NCBI RefSeq assembly: GCF_000013385.1
Contig: NC_007760.1
Span: 1,296,001-1,360,000, forward strand
Length of the DNA stretch: 64,000 nt
Source of the DNA: Anaeromyxobacter dehalogenans 2CP-C
GTDB taxonomy: Bacteria; Myxococcota; Myxococcia; Myxococcales; Anaeromyxobacteraceae
Direction of reading: 5' to 3'
The first letter of the stretch is position 1. The number at the start of each line of letters is the position of its first letter. Both the position numbers and the translations under genes were made by a program. A model generated the notes under the pieces. The model searched no databases. It was not told the origin of the DNA and saw nothing but the letters and a program-made list of their open reading frames with translations. Shown here one piece after another: positions 1 through 10,038 of this stretch.

Positions 1-1183
<1,183 letters not shown>

Positions 1184-1287
1184 GAAGCGGTCTACTTAAC
1201 GGAGGATTCCGACATTGGCCAGCGCCGCTGCCGGCCGGGCGGCGCGCCTTCCGCGTTTCCCGCGAAGGTGATAGCACCGACAGGCCC

Positions 1288-2289
1288 ATGTCCCCTCGCG
1301 TGACCCCTGCCGGCGCGCTCGCGCCGGGCGGCGCGGCGACCGCCCGGACGCCCGCTCCCGCGGCCGGCGGCCCGGACGGCCTGGCCCGGCTCCGGCGCCG
1401 CGCCCGCGGGCTCCTGTTCGGCGCGGCGGTGCTGTTCGGCGCCTCGGCGGCGCTGGCGAAGCTCGCCGCGCGCGAGGGCATGTCCGGGGGGCAGGCCACG
1501 CTGGTCCGGTTCGCGATCGGGCTCGCCGCCGTGATGGCGCTGTTCCGGGCGCGGCCCGGCACCTTCCGGCCTCACCGCAAGGACCTGCTCTTCGCGCGGG
1601 GCCTCTTCGGCGGCATCGCGGCGCTGCTCTACTTCCTCGCCATCGAGCGCATCCCGGCCGGCGAGGCCACGCTGCTCAACAACACGTTTCCCATCTGGGC
1701 GGTGCTCCTCTCGCTGTTCGTGCTGAACGAGCGCCCGACGGTGCACCTCTGGATCGCCCTCTCGGTCGCGAGCGCGGGGGTGTGGCTGGTGCTGGGGGGC
1801 GGGAGCGTGCGCCTCGGGCTGGGCTGGGGCGAGGTGCTGGGGATCGTCTCCGGCGTGCTGGGCGGCGCGGCGGTGACCGCCATCCGCGCGCTCCGCACCA
1901 CCGACAACGCCCCGACCATCTTCTTCTCCTTCTCGGTGGGCGGCCTGCTGGTGTCGCTGCCCTACGCGCTCCAGGCCTGGCCGTCGGCGCCGGGCGCGTA
2001 CCTGGCGGCGCTCGGGGTCGGGGTGGTCGCGTTCCTCGCCCAGCTCTTCATGACCGAGGCCTACGGCGCGCTGTCGGTGCCCGAGGCGGCGCTGTGGCAG
2101 CAGCTCACCCCCATCGCCAGCTACCTGTGGGCGCTCTCGCTGGGCGAGCGGCTCTCGGCGGCGACCGTCGTCGGCGTGCTGCTCGGCCTGGGCGGCATCC
2201 TCTACGGCAGCCTGCTCGGCCACGCGCCGCGCGAGGCCCGGTCGCGCGAGGCGCGCCTGGCCGAGGGCCTGCCGGCGGAGGAGCCGTGA
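1288..2289 (+). CDS. EamA/DMT-family transporter, copy 1
   Basis: An integral inner-membrane protein of 333 residues in the drug/metabolite transporter superfamily. It shows about ten hydrophobic segments after a 40-residue Ala/Pro/Arg-rich cytoplasmic start. The two EamA repeats are clear: the first begins with GLLFGAAVLFGASAALAKLA and the second follows LGWGEVLGIVSG. Conserved family elements include the stretch around ERIPAGEATLLNN and the C-terminal TEAYGALSVPEAALWQQLTP. Substrate cannot be inferred. Its stop overlaps the GTG start of the next gene (GTGA), so the two are probably translationally coupled. The two proteins are clear paralogues, sharing for example a PAGEA motif and TEAYGALS, and may form a heterodimer or be a simple tandem duplication. 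Confidence 0.9.
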   Translation: MSPRVTPAGALAPGGAATARTPAPAAGGPDGLARLRRRARGLLFGAAVLFGASAALAKLAAREGMSGGQATLVRFAIGLAAVMALFRARPGTFRPHRKDLLFARGLFGGIAALLYFLAIERIPAGEATLLNNTFPIWAVLLSLFVLNERPTVHLWIALSVASAGVWLVLGGGSVRLGLGWGEVLGIVSGVLGGAAVTAIRALRTTDNAPTIFFSFSVGGLLVSLPYALQAWPSAPGAYLAALGVGVVAFLAQLFMTEAYGALSVPEAALWQQLTPIASYLWALSLGERLSAATVVGVLLGLGGILYGSLLGHAPREARSREARLAEGLPAEEP

Positions 2290-3218
2290 CGCCCGAGCCC
2301 GCCGCGACGCCGGCCGCGCCCGCGCGGAGCGCCGGCGCTCCGCGGCCCCAGCCCCGCTGGCTCGCCCGCCTCGAGCTGCTCGGCGCGGCGCTCTCCTTCG
2401 GCCTCATGGCGGTGCTGGCGCGGCGGCTGTCCCGCGGCGACGCGGCGTTCTCGGCCGGCCAGCTCACCGTGATCCGGTTCGTGGTGGGCGCGGCGGTGTC
2501 GCTGGTCGCGTTCCGGGTCCGCCCCGGCCTGTACCGGCCGCACGACCTCCGCCTGCTGTGGACCCGCGGCTTCTCGGGCGGCATCGTGGTGGTGCTGTAC
2601 TTCCTCGCGCTCGCGCGCATCCCGGCCGGCGAGGCCGGCATGCTCTACAACCTGTTCCCGGTCATCGCGACCGCCATGAGCATCCGCGCGTTCGGCGAGC
2701 GCCCCACCGTGCACCTGGTGCTGGCGCTGCTCGTCGCGACCGGCGGCGTGGTGCTGGTGCTGGGGAACGGGTCGCTCGCGCTCGGGATCGGGCTGGGCGA
2801 GGGGCTGGCGGTGGCGGCCGCGGTGTTCGCCGCGTTCTCCTCGGTCGTCATCCGCGCCATGCGGGCCACCGACAACGCGCCGACGATCTTCTTCTACTTC
2901 TGCCTGGGCGGCCTCCCGGTGGCGCTCCCGTTCGCGCTCGGCGCCTGGCCCACCGACCCCACCGCGTGGGCGCTGGCGGCGGGGATGGGCCTCGCCGCGT
3001 ACGCCGCCCAGGTGCTCATGACCGAGGCCTACGGCGCGCTCTCGATCGGCGAGGCCGCCGTGTGGCTGCAGCTCACGCCGCTCGCGCAGTACGCGCTCGC
3101 GGCGCTCCTGCTCGGCGAGCCGGTGAGCGCCGCGGGCATGGCGGGGATGCTGGTGGGGGTGGCCGGCGTGGCCTACGGCACCGTGCTCGGGCACCGGCCG
3201 CGCGCGCCGCGCGCCTGA
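2286..3218 (+). CDS. EamA/DMT-family transporter, copy 2
   Basis: A second DMT-superfamily membrane protein of 310 residues, paralogous to the preceding gene. The start is taken as the GTG at 2286 because it overlaps the upstream stop and is followed by a short Ala/Pro-rich leader and then the first hydrophobic segment (LLGAALSFGLMAVLARRLS). Ten hydrophobic segments and two EamA repeats are visible. Shared landmarks with copy 1 are ARIPAGEAGMLYNL, a FGERPTVHL loop, RATDNAPTIFF and TEAYGALSIGEAAVWLQLTP. The gene ends at TGA 3216-3218. The next base begins the stop codon of the convergent kinase gene, giving a TGATCA palindrome at the junction. Substrate unknown. Confidence 0.9.
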   Translation: MTPEPAATPAAPARSAGAPRPQPRWLARLELLGAALSFGLMAVLARRLSRGDAAFSAGQLTVIRFVVGAAVSLVAFRVRPGLYRPHDLRLLWTRGFSGGIVVVLYFLALARIPAGEAGMLYNLFPVIATAMSIRAFGERPTVHLVLALLVATGGVVLVLGNGSLALGIGLGEGLAVAAAVFAAFSSVVIRAMRATDNAPTIFFYFCLGGLPVALPFALGAWPTDPTAWALAAGMGLAAYAAQVLMTEAYGALSIGEAAVWLQLTPLAQYALAALLLGEPVSAAGMAGMLVGVAGVAYGTVLGHRPRAPRA

Positions 3219-5748
3219 TCAGGCGCCCGCCGCGTGCGCGGCCAGGTCCGGCGCGGGCGCGGAGGCGGGCAGGGTGAAGCTCACCGTGGTGCCGGCCCCG
3301 GGCGCGCTCTCCGCCCAGATCCGGCCGCCGTGCGCCTCCACCAGGCCGCGCGCGATGGCGAGCCCCAGGCCCGAGCCGCGCCAGCGGGCGGCGCTGCCGC
3401 GCTGGAAGCGGTCGAACACGTGCGGCAGGTCGGCGTCGGGGATGCCCGGGCCGGTGTCGCGGATCCGGAAGACCACCGCCCCGTCCCCCTGCGCCTCGGC
3501 GGCGAGGCACACCGCGCCCTCCTCGGTGGCCTTCACCGCGTTCGAGGCGACGTTGCCGAGCACCTGCAGCACGCGGTCGCGATCGCACGCGACCGCCGGC
3601 AGGCCGGGCGCGGCCGACAGGCACAGGTCGAGCCCCTTCGCGCGCGCGGCCTCGCGGAGCTGGTCGGCCGCCTCGCCCAGCAGGTCGGCCGGGTCGCACG
3701 GCTCCGGCCGCATCGAGAGCCGGCCCTCCTCCAGCGTCTCGAGGTCGAGCAGGTCGTCGATGAGCCGGTTCATGCGGCGGCCGGCGGCGGCGAGCCGGCC
3801 GGCGGCGCGGCGGGCCTGCGCGGCGGCGTCCGGGCCGTCGCGCAGCCGGGTCAGCGCGGCGGCGCCCAGCGTCACGGCGGAGAGCGGGGTGCGCAGGTCG
3901 TGCGAGACCACCTGCAGCACCTCGTCGCGGTTGCGCACCGCGCGCCGCAGCTCGGTCACGTCGAGCAGCGTGGTGACCGCGCCCACCACGCGCCCCTCGC
4001 CGTCGCGGATGGGCGCGGCGCCGTTCAGGACCACCGCCTGCGTCCCGTCGAAGCGGTCGATCTCGACCAGCTCGCCGCCGACCGCCTCGCCGGAGCGCAG
4101 CGCGCGCTGCAGCGCCCAGTCGCCGGGGGCGAGCGGCGTCCCCGAGTCGGCCCGCCGCGCGCGCTGCTCGCGGTAGAGCGCGCCCGGGCGGAACGGCGCG
4201 CGCGAGCCCCAGATGCGCCGGGCGGCGTCGTTCGCCTGCACCACCTGCCCGCCGGCGTCGGCCATGAGCACGCCCACCGGCAGCACCCGCAGCACCGTCT
4301 CGAGCCGGCGCCGGTCGGCCTCGACCTGCTCCCGGGCGCGGACCTGCTCGGTCACCTCGGTGATCATGAGCACGAGGTCCCGCCCGCCGCCGGCGGACTC
4401 GACGGCGCGCACCGACCACCGCCACCAGGTGGTGCCCCGGGCGAACCCGTCGTACCGGTACTCCTGCTCCTCGTGCGCGACGTCGCCGGCCGCCACCTCG
4501 CGCAGCAGCGCGATCAGGCCGGCCTCGTGCGCGCGCGGGAGGAACTCCTCCAGCCGCAGCCCCTGCACGCCCGCGCCGCGGAACGGCGCGTCCAGGAACG
4601 CCAGGTACGCCTGGTTGGCCCAGCGCACCCGCAGCTCGGCGGGGTCCAGGATCAGCACGCCGACCGGCGCCTCGGCGAAGGCCGCCTCGAAGCGGCGGCG
4701 GGCGGCGTCGAGGTGCCGCGCCATCTGCGCGTAGGCGGCGCCGAGCCGGACCACCTCGTCCGGCCCGGTGAGCGGCCCCTGCGCCTCGCCGCGCTCCAGG
4801 GCGGCGGCGTGGCGCTCCAGCCGGCGCAGCGCGCGCGAGGTGTGCGCGCCCACCACCCAGCTCGCGCCCAGCGCGACCAGCGCCACCAGGCCCGCGCCCG
4901 CGACGCCCAGCGCCAGCTCGCGCCGCATGGGCGCGAGCATGGCCGCGCGCGGCTGCGTGGCGCGCACCGCCCAGCCCAGCTCGGGCACCGGCACCGCCGC
5001 GGCGAGCCGCGCGGGGCCGCCCCCCTCGGCGCGCATCGGGCCGGCCGCCTCGGCGCCCGCCAGCGCCGCGCGCACGAGGTCCTGCGACCCGGCGATCAGC
5101 CGATCGTCCCAGGCCAGCGGCACCGCCGGCGCGCGCGCCACCAGGCGGCCGGCGCGATCGACGATCGCGACGACGCTGCCCTCGCCCTCGCGGTCGGGCA
5201 GCACGCGCGCCGCCAGCCGCTCGGGGTCCACCGCGGCCAGGAGCGCGCCCGAGAGCCGCCCCGTGCCGTCGCGCACCGCGGTCGCGACCGCCACGACCGG
5301 CGCGCCGTCGGCCGGGTTGCGCACGAGGTCGCCGACCGCCACCGCGTCGCCGGCGAGCAGGCGCCGCAGCTCGGCCCGGTCGGCGAACGACACCTCGTGG
5401 AGCCGCGCGTCGCTGGACGCCACCACCTGGCCGTCCGGCGCCACCCAGGACAGGTCGCGGACCACGCCGGAGTCCCGCACCGCGATCGCGAGCAGCCGCG
5501 CCGCGTCGTCGCCGAGGATGCGGCCGCCCTCTCAGCGCGTGCCCGAGCACGGCGCTGGCGCGGGCCACCCCGTCCACCTGGGCGCGCAGCGCGGCCGCGG
5601 CGGTCCGCGCCACCTCGAGGTTCGAGAGCTGCTCGCCCTCGGCCCGCGCGCGGAACGAGCGGACCGAGACGAGCGCGCCGAGCGCGACGAACGCGAGCGA
5701 GGCGAGCCCCACCAGCAGGAACAGGCGGGAGCGGATGGTGCGCAGCAT
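3219..5748 (-). pseudogene. Membrane sensor histidine kinase with PAS domains, frameshifted
   Basis: A hybrid-sensor-like histidine kinase whose reading frame is broken once. The ATG at 5748 encodes MLRTIRSR plus a first membrane segment (LFLLVGLASLAFVALGALV) and the start of an extracytoplasmic sensor. At about 5532 the frame must skip one base to continue in the frame that carries the rest. Skipping it restores a sensible sequence (LGHAL-EGGRILGDDAARLLAI). The rest holds a Cache-like sensor, a second membrane segment near VAGAGLVALVALGASWVV, HAMP, at least two PAS domains, HisKA with the phospho-accepting His in VSHDLRTPLSAV (about residue 616 of the repaired 842 aa) and HATPase_c (DTGPGIP, GSGLGLAI). 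Translation could also restart at a GTG (5480), giving 753 aa without the first membrane segment. It may be a real lesion or a sequencing error. Confidence 0.82.
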
Positions 5749-6020
5749 GCGGGTGGCGATTCCTCCGGCGGTGCAAACGGGGGCCGTCCGCGGTGTATTC
5801 CGACGTCGCACGGCCGCGCACGGACGGGGACCGCGACCGCCCGCCCGGCCGGCCGCCGGCCGCTCCGCGCTCCGCGCCCACGCCCGCGGCTCCCTCCACG
5901 GGGAGGCGCCCGGCGGGACGGGCGGGGGCCGAGGGCCCACCCGGGGCCACCCGCGGCCGGCTGCCCCGGGGCGCGGCGCGCGGTAGATTGGCGGGACCTC
6001 TCGATCACCAGGAGTCAAGC

Positions 6021-6575
6021 ATGCGCAAGGCCGCCGCGGTCGCCGCCCTCCTCCTCGCCCTCCCCACCGGCGCGCTGGCGCGCGAGGTGGCGGGCGTCCA
6101 GCTCCAGGACACCGTCGAGGTCGGCGGCAAGCCGCTCACCCTGAACGGCGCCGGCGTCCGGAAGAAGCTCTGGATCGAGGTCTACGTGGGCGCGCTCTAC
6201 CTCGCGACGCCGTCCTCCGACGCGAACGCGATCATCGCCGCCGACGAGCCGAAGCGCGTGCGGATGGTCTTCCGGCGCGACGTGGACCAGAAGTCCATCA
6301 TGGGCGCGTTCCGCGAGGGCTTCGAGGCGAACTCCGGCGCCGAGGCGGCCGCGCTCGTGCCCCAGCTCGACCGGATCGCGCCGGCCATCGGCGACGTGAA
6401 GAAGGGCGGCGAGATCACCGTGACGTACCTGCCCGGCACCGGGGCGGTGGTCACCGGGCCGAAGGGCACCGCCACGGTCGAGGGCAAGCCGTTCGCCGAC
6501 GCGCTGTTCCGGAACTGGCTCGGCCGGAAGCCCGCCGACGACGACCTGAAGCGCCGCATGCTCGGGAAGAAGTAG
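6021..6575 (+). CDS. Secreted chalcone isomerase-like protein
   Basis: A 184-residue exported protein. The ATG at 6021 has AGGAG about 6 bases upstream. A signal peptide is clear (MRKAAAVAALLLALPTGALA, cleavage after ALA). The mature part starts with a REVAGVQL strand and shows the features of the bacterial chalcone-isomerase-like family (Chalcone_3): GVRKKLWIEVYVGALYL, RVRMVFRRDV, a helical centre, the strand GGEITVTYLPGTG and the C-terminal FADALFRNWLGRKPAD. In bacteria these proteins are not known to make flavonoids; they are thought to be periplasmic lipid- or fatty-acid-binding proteins. The gene sits 10 bp before an acyl-CoA dehydrogenase, which fits a lipid link, but that is inference. 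Confidence 0.85.
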   Translation: MRKAAAVAALLLALPTGALAREVAGVQLQDTVEVGGKPLTLNGAGVRKKLWIEVYVGALYLATPSSDANAIIAADEPKRVRMVFRRDVDQKSIMGAFREGFEANSGAEAAALVPQLDRIAPAIGDVKKGGEITVTYLPGTGAVVTGPKGTATVEGKPFADALFRNWLGRKPADDDLKRRMLGKK

Positions 6576-6585
6576 CGGGGCGGCC

Positions 6586-7743
6586 ATGGGCGCGCCCGCG
6601 GTCGCGTTCGAGCCGTTCACCGAGGACCACCAGGCGTTCCGCCGGACGGTCCGCGCGTTCGTGGAGCAGGAGCTCGCGCCGCACGGGCGCGAGTGGGACG
6701 AGGCGGGGAGCTTCCCGCGCGCGCTGTTCCGGCGCTTCGGCGAGCTGGGCCTGTTCGGCATCCGGCAGCCGCCGGAGGTGGGCGGCTCGGGCCTCGACTG
6801 GTGGTACGTGGTCGCCTACGCGGAGGAGCTGGCGCGCTGCCGCAACGCCGGGCTGGCCGTCTCCATGCTGGTGCACGGGGAGATGGCCATCCCGGTGATC
6901 GGCGAGCTGGGCACCGAGGCGCAGCGCCGCGAGTTCCTGGCGCCCGCGGTCCGCGGCGAGCGGGTGGCCGCGCTGGCCGTCTCCGAGCCGGACGCCGGCT
7001 CGGACGTGGCCGCCATCCGCACCACCGCGCGGCGCGACGGCGGCGACCTCGTGGTGAACGGCTCGAAGATGTGGATCACGAACGGCGCGCGCGCCGACTT
7101 CCTCACGATGGCCGTGCGCACGGGCGAGGCCGGGCACGGCGGGCTCTCGCTGCTCCTGTTCCCCACCGACGTGAAGGGCTTCCAGGTCTCGCGCACGCTG
7201 GAGAAGGTGGGGCTGCCCTCGTCGGACACCGCGGTGCTGTTCTTCGAGGACTGCCGGGTGCCGGCGGCGAACCTGCTCGGCGAGCAGGACCAGGGCTTCT
7301 ACCACGTGATGGCGAACTTCCAGGGCGAGCGGCTGGTCGCGGCGGTCCAGGCCGTGGCCGGGATGCAGCTCATGCTGGAGGACGCGATCCGCTACGGCGG
7401 CGAGCGCAGCGCGTTCGGCCGGCCCGTCGGGAAGTTCCAGGCCTGGCGGCACCGGCTCGCCGACCACCTCACCTCGGTGGAGGCGGCGCGCTGGCTCACC
7501 TACCGGGCGGCCGACCTGCTGGCGCGGGGCGAGCCGGCGGTGCGCGAGATCTCGATGGCGAAGCTGTTCGCCTGCGAACTGGCGCAGCGGGTGGCCTACG
7601 ACTGCATGCAGCTCCACGGCGGCATGGGCTACGTGCTGGAGAGCGACATCGCTCGGGCCTGGCGCGACGTGCGGGCCATGACCATCGCCGGCGGCACCTC
7701 CGAGATCATGCGGGAACTGGTGTCGCGCGCGGCGGGGCTGTGA
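6586..7743 (+). CDS. Acyl-CoA dehydrogenase
   Basis: An FAD flavoenzyme of 385 residues that introduces a trans-2 double bond in acyl-CoAs during fatty-acid or branched-chain amino-acid breakdown. The order of domains is canonical: alpha-helical N-domain, middle beta domain (VSEPDAGSDVAAI, MWITNGARADF), and C-terminal helical domain (RSAFGRPVGKFQ, QLHGGMGYV). At the C-terminal signature it reads IAGGTSEIMRELV. The Glu used as base in medium- and short-chain enzymes (YEGT) is a Gly here, as in long-chain and isovaleryl types, whose base lies in an earlier helix. Substrate class is therefore more likely long or branched chain. It follows the chalcone-isomerase-like gene closely and precedes cutA by 28 bp. 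Confidence 0.92.
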   Translation: MGAPAVAFEPFTEDHQAFRRTVRAFVEQELAPHGREWDEAGSFPRALFRRFGELGLFGIRQPPEVGGSGLDWWYVVAYAEELARCRNAGLAVSMLVHGEMAIPVIGELGTEAQRREFLAPAVRGERVAALAVSEPDAGSDVAAIRTTARRDGGDLVVNGSKMWITNGARADFLTMAVRTGEAGHGGLSLLLFPTDVKGFQVSRTLEKVGLPSSDTAVLFFEDCRVPAANLLGEQDQGFYHVMANFQGERLVAAVQAVAGMQLMLEDAIRYGGERSAFGRPVGKFQAWRHRLADHLTSVEAARWLTYRAADLLARGEPAVREISMAKLFACELAQRVAYDCMQLHGGMGYVLESDIARAWRDVRAMTIAGGTSEIMRELVSRAAGL

Positions 7744-7771
7744 CGCGGCCGGCGCCGCGGGGGAGGGCGGG

Positions 7772-8089
7772 ATGACGGACGCGCGGGTGGTGCTGGTGAC
7801 CGCGCCCGACGCGGACGCGGCGGCGCGGCTGGCGCGGGCGCTGGTCGAGGAGCGGCTCGCGGCCTGCGGCAACGTGGTGCCGGCGATCCGGTCGATCTAC
7901 CGGTGGGAGGGCAGCGTGCACGACGAGGGCGAGGCGCTCCTCGTGCTGAAGACCCGCGCCGCGCGCGTGGACGCGCTCCGGGCGCGCGTGCTCGAGCTGC
8001 ACCCGTACCAGGTGCCGGAGGTGCTGGTCCTGCCGGTGGAGGCAGGGAGCGAGGCCTACCTCGCCTGGATCGCGGCCGAGACGGCCTAG
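7772..8089 (+). CDS. cutA: CutA divalent-cation tolerance protein
   Basis: A 105-residue cytoplasmic protein of the CutA1 family, which forms very stable trimers and binds copper and other divalent cations. Its true physiological role is unsettled. The family pattern is complete: a VLVTAPDADAAARLARALVEERLAACGNVVP start, the conserved SIYRWEG strand, LLVLKTRAARVDAL and the C-terminal HPYQVPEVLVLPVEAGSEAYLAWI. Length matches the family. The ATG at 7772 follows a GGAGGG purine stretch. It is probably co-transcribed with the acyl-CoA dehydrogenase because the gap is only 28 bp. Confidence 0.95.
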   Translation: MTDARVVLVTAPDADAAARLARALVEERLAACGNVVPAIRSIYRWEGSVHDEGEALLVLKTRAARVDALRARVLELHPYQVPEVLVLPVEAGSEAYLAWIAAETA

Positions 8090-8092
8090 GGA

Positions 8093-8437
8093 TCACTTCT
8101 TGCGGAACAGCGCCTCGAGCGCGTCGCGGGGGTCCTGGGACGCCCTGGGCGCCTCGCCGAACAGCGCGCCGAGCGCGTTGCGCGCGGCCTCGGAGCGGCC
8201 GGTGCGCCGGCGCGAGGCGCCGTCGCCGAGCTGGAACAGGTCGCAGGCGTTCGAGGCGTCCTTCTCCACGACGTGATCGGCGTGGGGCTCCCGGCACTGG
8301 TGCGCCGCCGCCTCGTCGTAGTGGCGGCAGCACATGCAGGTGTGCAGATCCGCGTCGCACTCGGGGCAGGTGGACCGGCGTCCCACCGGTCCGTCGATGC
8401 GCAGCGTCGCCCCGCAGCCGTAGCAGGTGGTCGCCAT
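8093..8437 (-). CDS. Zinc-ribbon protein of unknown function
   Basis: A 114-residue protein convergent with cutA; the stop codons are 3 bp apart. I start it at the ATG at 8437 (MATTCYGCG), which places a CxxC pair at residues 5-8. A second cluster (STCPECDADLHTCMCC) provides two more CxxC pairs, so one or two zinc sites are likely. The middle reads ASNACDLFQLGDG, and the C-terminal third is a charged helix ending ALEALFRKK. An upstream in-frame ATG at 8485 overlaps the start of the divergent kinase gene and is less likely. I do not recognise a characterised family. Similar small cysteine-rich proteins are common in myxobacteria. Confidence 0.75.
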   Translation of the reverse strand: MATTCYGCGATLRIDGPVGRRSTCPECDADLHTCMCCRHYDEAAAHQCREPHADHVVEKDASNACDLFQLGDGASRRRTGRSEAARNALGALFGEAPRASQDPRDALEALFRKK

Positions 8438-8471
8438 CGGGGTATCATAGCCGGACCCCCGGGCCCCCTGC

Positions 8472-10034
8472 ATGCGGAAGCCCATACCCTACGGCCGCTT
8501 CCTCCTCCTCGACCGCATCGCGGTCGGCGGCATGGCCGAGGTGTACGTCGCGATCCGCCGCGGCGAGGCGGCCGGGCGCCTGTACGCGCTGAAGCGGATC
8601 CTCCCCACGCTCGCCGAGGACGCCGAGTTCATCACGATGTTCCTCGACGAGGCGCGCCTGGTGGTCCAGCTCGACCACCCCGCCATCGTCCCCATCCACG
8701 AGCTGGGGATGCACGGCGAGGGCTACTACATCGCGATGGACTACCTGCCCGGCAAGGACCTGCGGGCGCTCCTCGACCGGCTGCGCGCGCGCGGCGAGCC
8801 GATGCCGGTGCCGCTCGCGGCGCACGTGGCGGCGCGGGTGGCCGACGCGCTCGACCACGCGCACCGCAAGCGGGACGCGCTCGGCACGCCGCTCCGCGTC
8901 GTCCACCGCGACGTCTCGCCCGCGAACGTGCTGCTCGGCTTCGACGGCTCGGTGCGCATCATCGACTTCGGGATCGCCCAGGCGGCGCTGCGCACGCGCC
9001 GCCAGGACACGGTGCTGCGCGGCAAGTTCGGCTACATGAGCCCGGAGATGGTGCGCGGCCAGCCGGTGGACCACCGCTCCGACGTGTTCTCGCTGGGCGT
9101 GGTGCTGCACGAGATGCTCACCGGCGCCCGGCTGTTCAGCGGGAAGTCCGAGCTCTCCGTGCTGGAGCGGGTGCGCCGCGCCGAGGTGCCGCCGCCGTCG
9201 CGCGCGCGCCCCGGGCTGCCGCCCGAGCTGGACGCCATCGTGCTGCGCGCGCTGGCGCGCGACCCGGCGCAGCGCTTCGAGTGGGCCAGCGACCTGCGCG
9301 ACGCCCTGCTCCCGTTCACGCACGGCGTGCGGCCCGACGAGCCCCCCGGCGACCCGCCGGCGCTGGCGCGGATCATGGCCACGTCGTTCCCCGGCGAGCT
9401 GCGGGCGGAGCTGGATCGGCTGGAGAAGCTGCGCGCGGCGCCGCCCCCGGTGCGCGAGCCGTCGCCCGCCGAGCGCACCCAGGTCATCGCGGTCCGCCCC
9501 GAGGAGCCGCCGCCCGGCGGCGGCGCGGACGGCGCCGACGGCGGGCTCGCGGCGCCGCCGTTCTTCCGCCTGCCCGAGGCGCTCGCCGCGCCCGCCCCGT
9601 CCCGCCCGCCGCTCGTGACCGGGCGCACCGCGGCCGCGGCCGGGTTCGGCGCGCTGGTGGCGGTCGCGGCGGTGCTGGCGTTCACCGGCCCGCGCCGGCC
9701 GCAGCCCCCCGGCGCGCCCGCGGCGGCGGCGCCGGCCGTCCCCGCGGCGTCCCCCGTCGTCCCGGCGCCGCCGGGCCCCGCGGCCCTGGGGCGCACGGCG
9801 CCGGGCCGGCCCGTCACCGGCCGGCTCTCGGTGCAGGCGCGCGTGGCGGCCACGCTGGTGCTGGACGGGGAGGCGCAGCGCCCGCCGCTCGGCGCGGGCG
9901 AGGTGCGCACCGTGGAGGTGACGGTGGGGCGCCACCGCGTCGAGTTCCGCACCGAGGACGGGTTCCGCGCCGGCTTCACCGTCGAGGTGCGCGCGGGCGA
10001 GACCGCGGAGCTGCTCGGGGTGGCGCTGGAGTAG
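8472..10034 (+). CDS. Membrane-anchored Ser/Thr protein kinase (Pkn type)
   Basis: A eukaryotic-like (Hanks-type) kinase of 520 residues. The N-terminal kinase domain (about 1-285) has the glycine-rich start IAVGGMAEVYVA, the invariant Lys in ALKR (K41), the catalytic loop HRDVSPANVLL (about 145) and DFG (about 164). The activation segment ends GYMSPEMVRG and subdomain IX reads HRSDVFSLGVVLHEML. HRDVSPAN instead of HRDLKPEN is common in myxobacterial kinases. A Pro/Ala-rich linker follows, then one membrane segment near 390-405 (FGALVAVAAVLAF). The C-terminal extracytoplasmic part has a PEGA-like beta pattern (RVAATLVLDG, GRHRVEF). Substrate is unknown. Confidence 0.93.
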   Translation: MRKPIPYGRFLLLDRIAVGGMAEVYVAIRRGEAAGRLYALKRILPTLAEDAEFITMFLDEARLVVQLDHPAIVPIHELGMHGEGYYIAMDYLPGKDLRALLDRLRARGEPMPVPLAAHVAARVADALDHAHRKRDALGTPLRVVHRDVSPANVLLGFDGSVRIIDFGIAQAALRTRRQDTVLRGKFGYMSPEMVRGQPVDHRSDVFSLGVVLHEMLTGARLFSGKSELSVLERVRRAEVPPPSRARPGLPPELDAIVLRALARDPAQRFEWASDLRDALLPFTHGVRPDEPPGDPPALARIMATSFPGELRAELDRLEKLRAAPPPVREPSPAERTQVIAVRPEEPPPGGGADGADGGLAAPPFFRLPEALAAPAPSRPPLVTGRTAAAAGFGALVAVAAVLAFTGPRRPQPPGAPAAAAPAVPAASPVVPAPPGPAALGRTAPGRPVTGRLSVQARVAATLVLDGEAQRPPLGAGEVRTVEVTVGRHRVEFRTEDGFRAGFTVEVRAGETAELLGVALE

Positions 10035-10038
10035 CCGA

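Noticed and set aside
5529..5535. Programmed +1 frameshift as an explanation for the kinase break
   Set aside because: There is no stop or rare codon in the zero frame, slippery run or stimulatory structure that I can see; a lesion or base error is simpler.
3234..6020. Long + strand frame upstream of the chalcone-isomerase-like gene
   Set aside because: It is antisense to the histidine kinase, with composition typical of a shadow frame. Only the part from 6021 is a recognisable protein.
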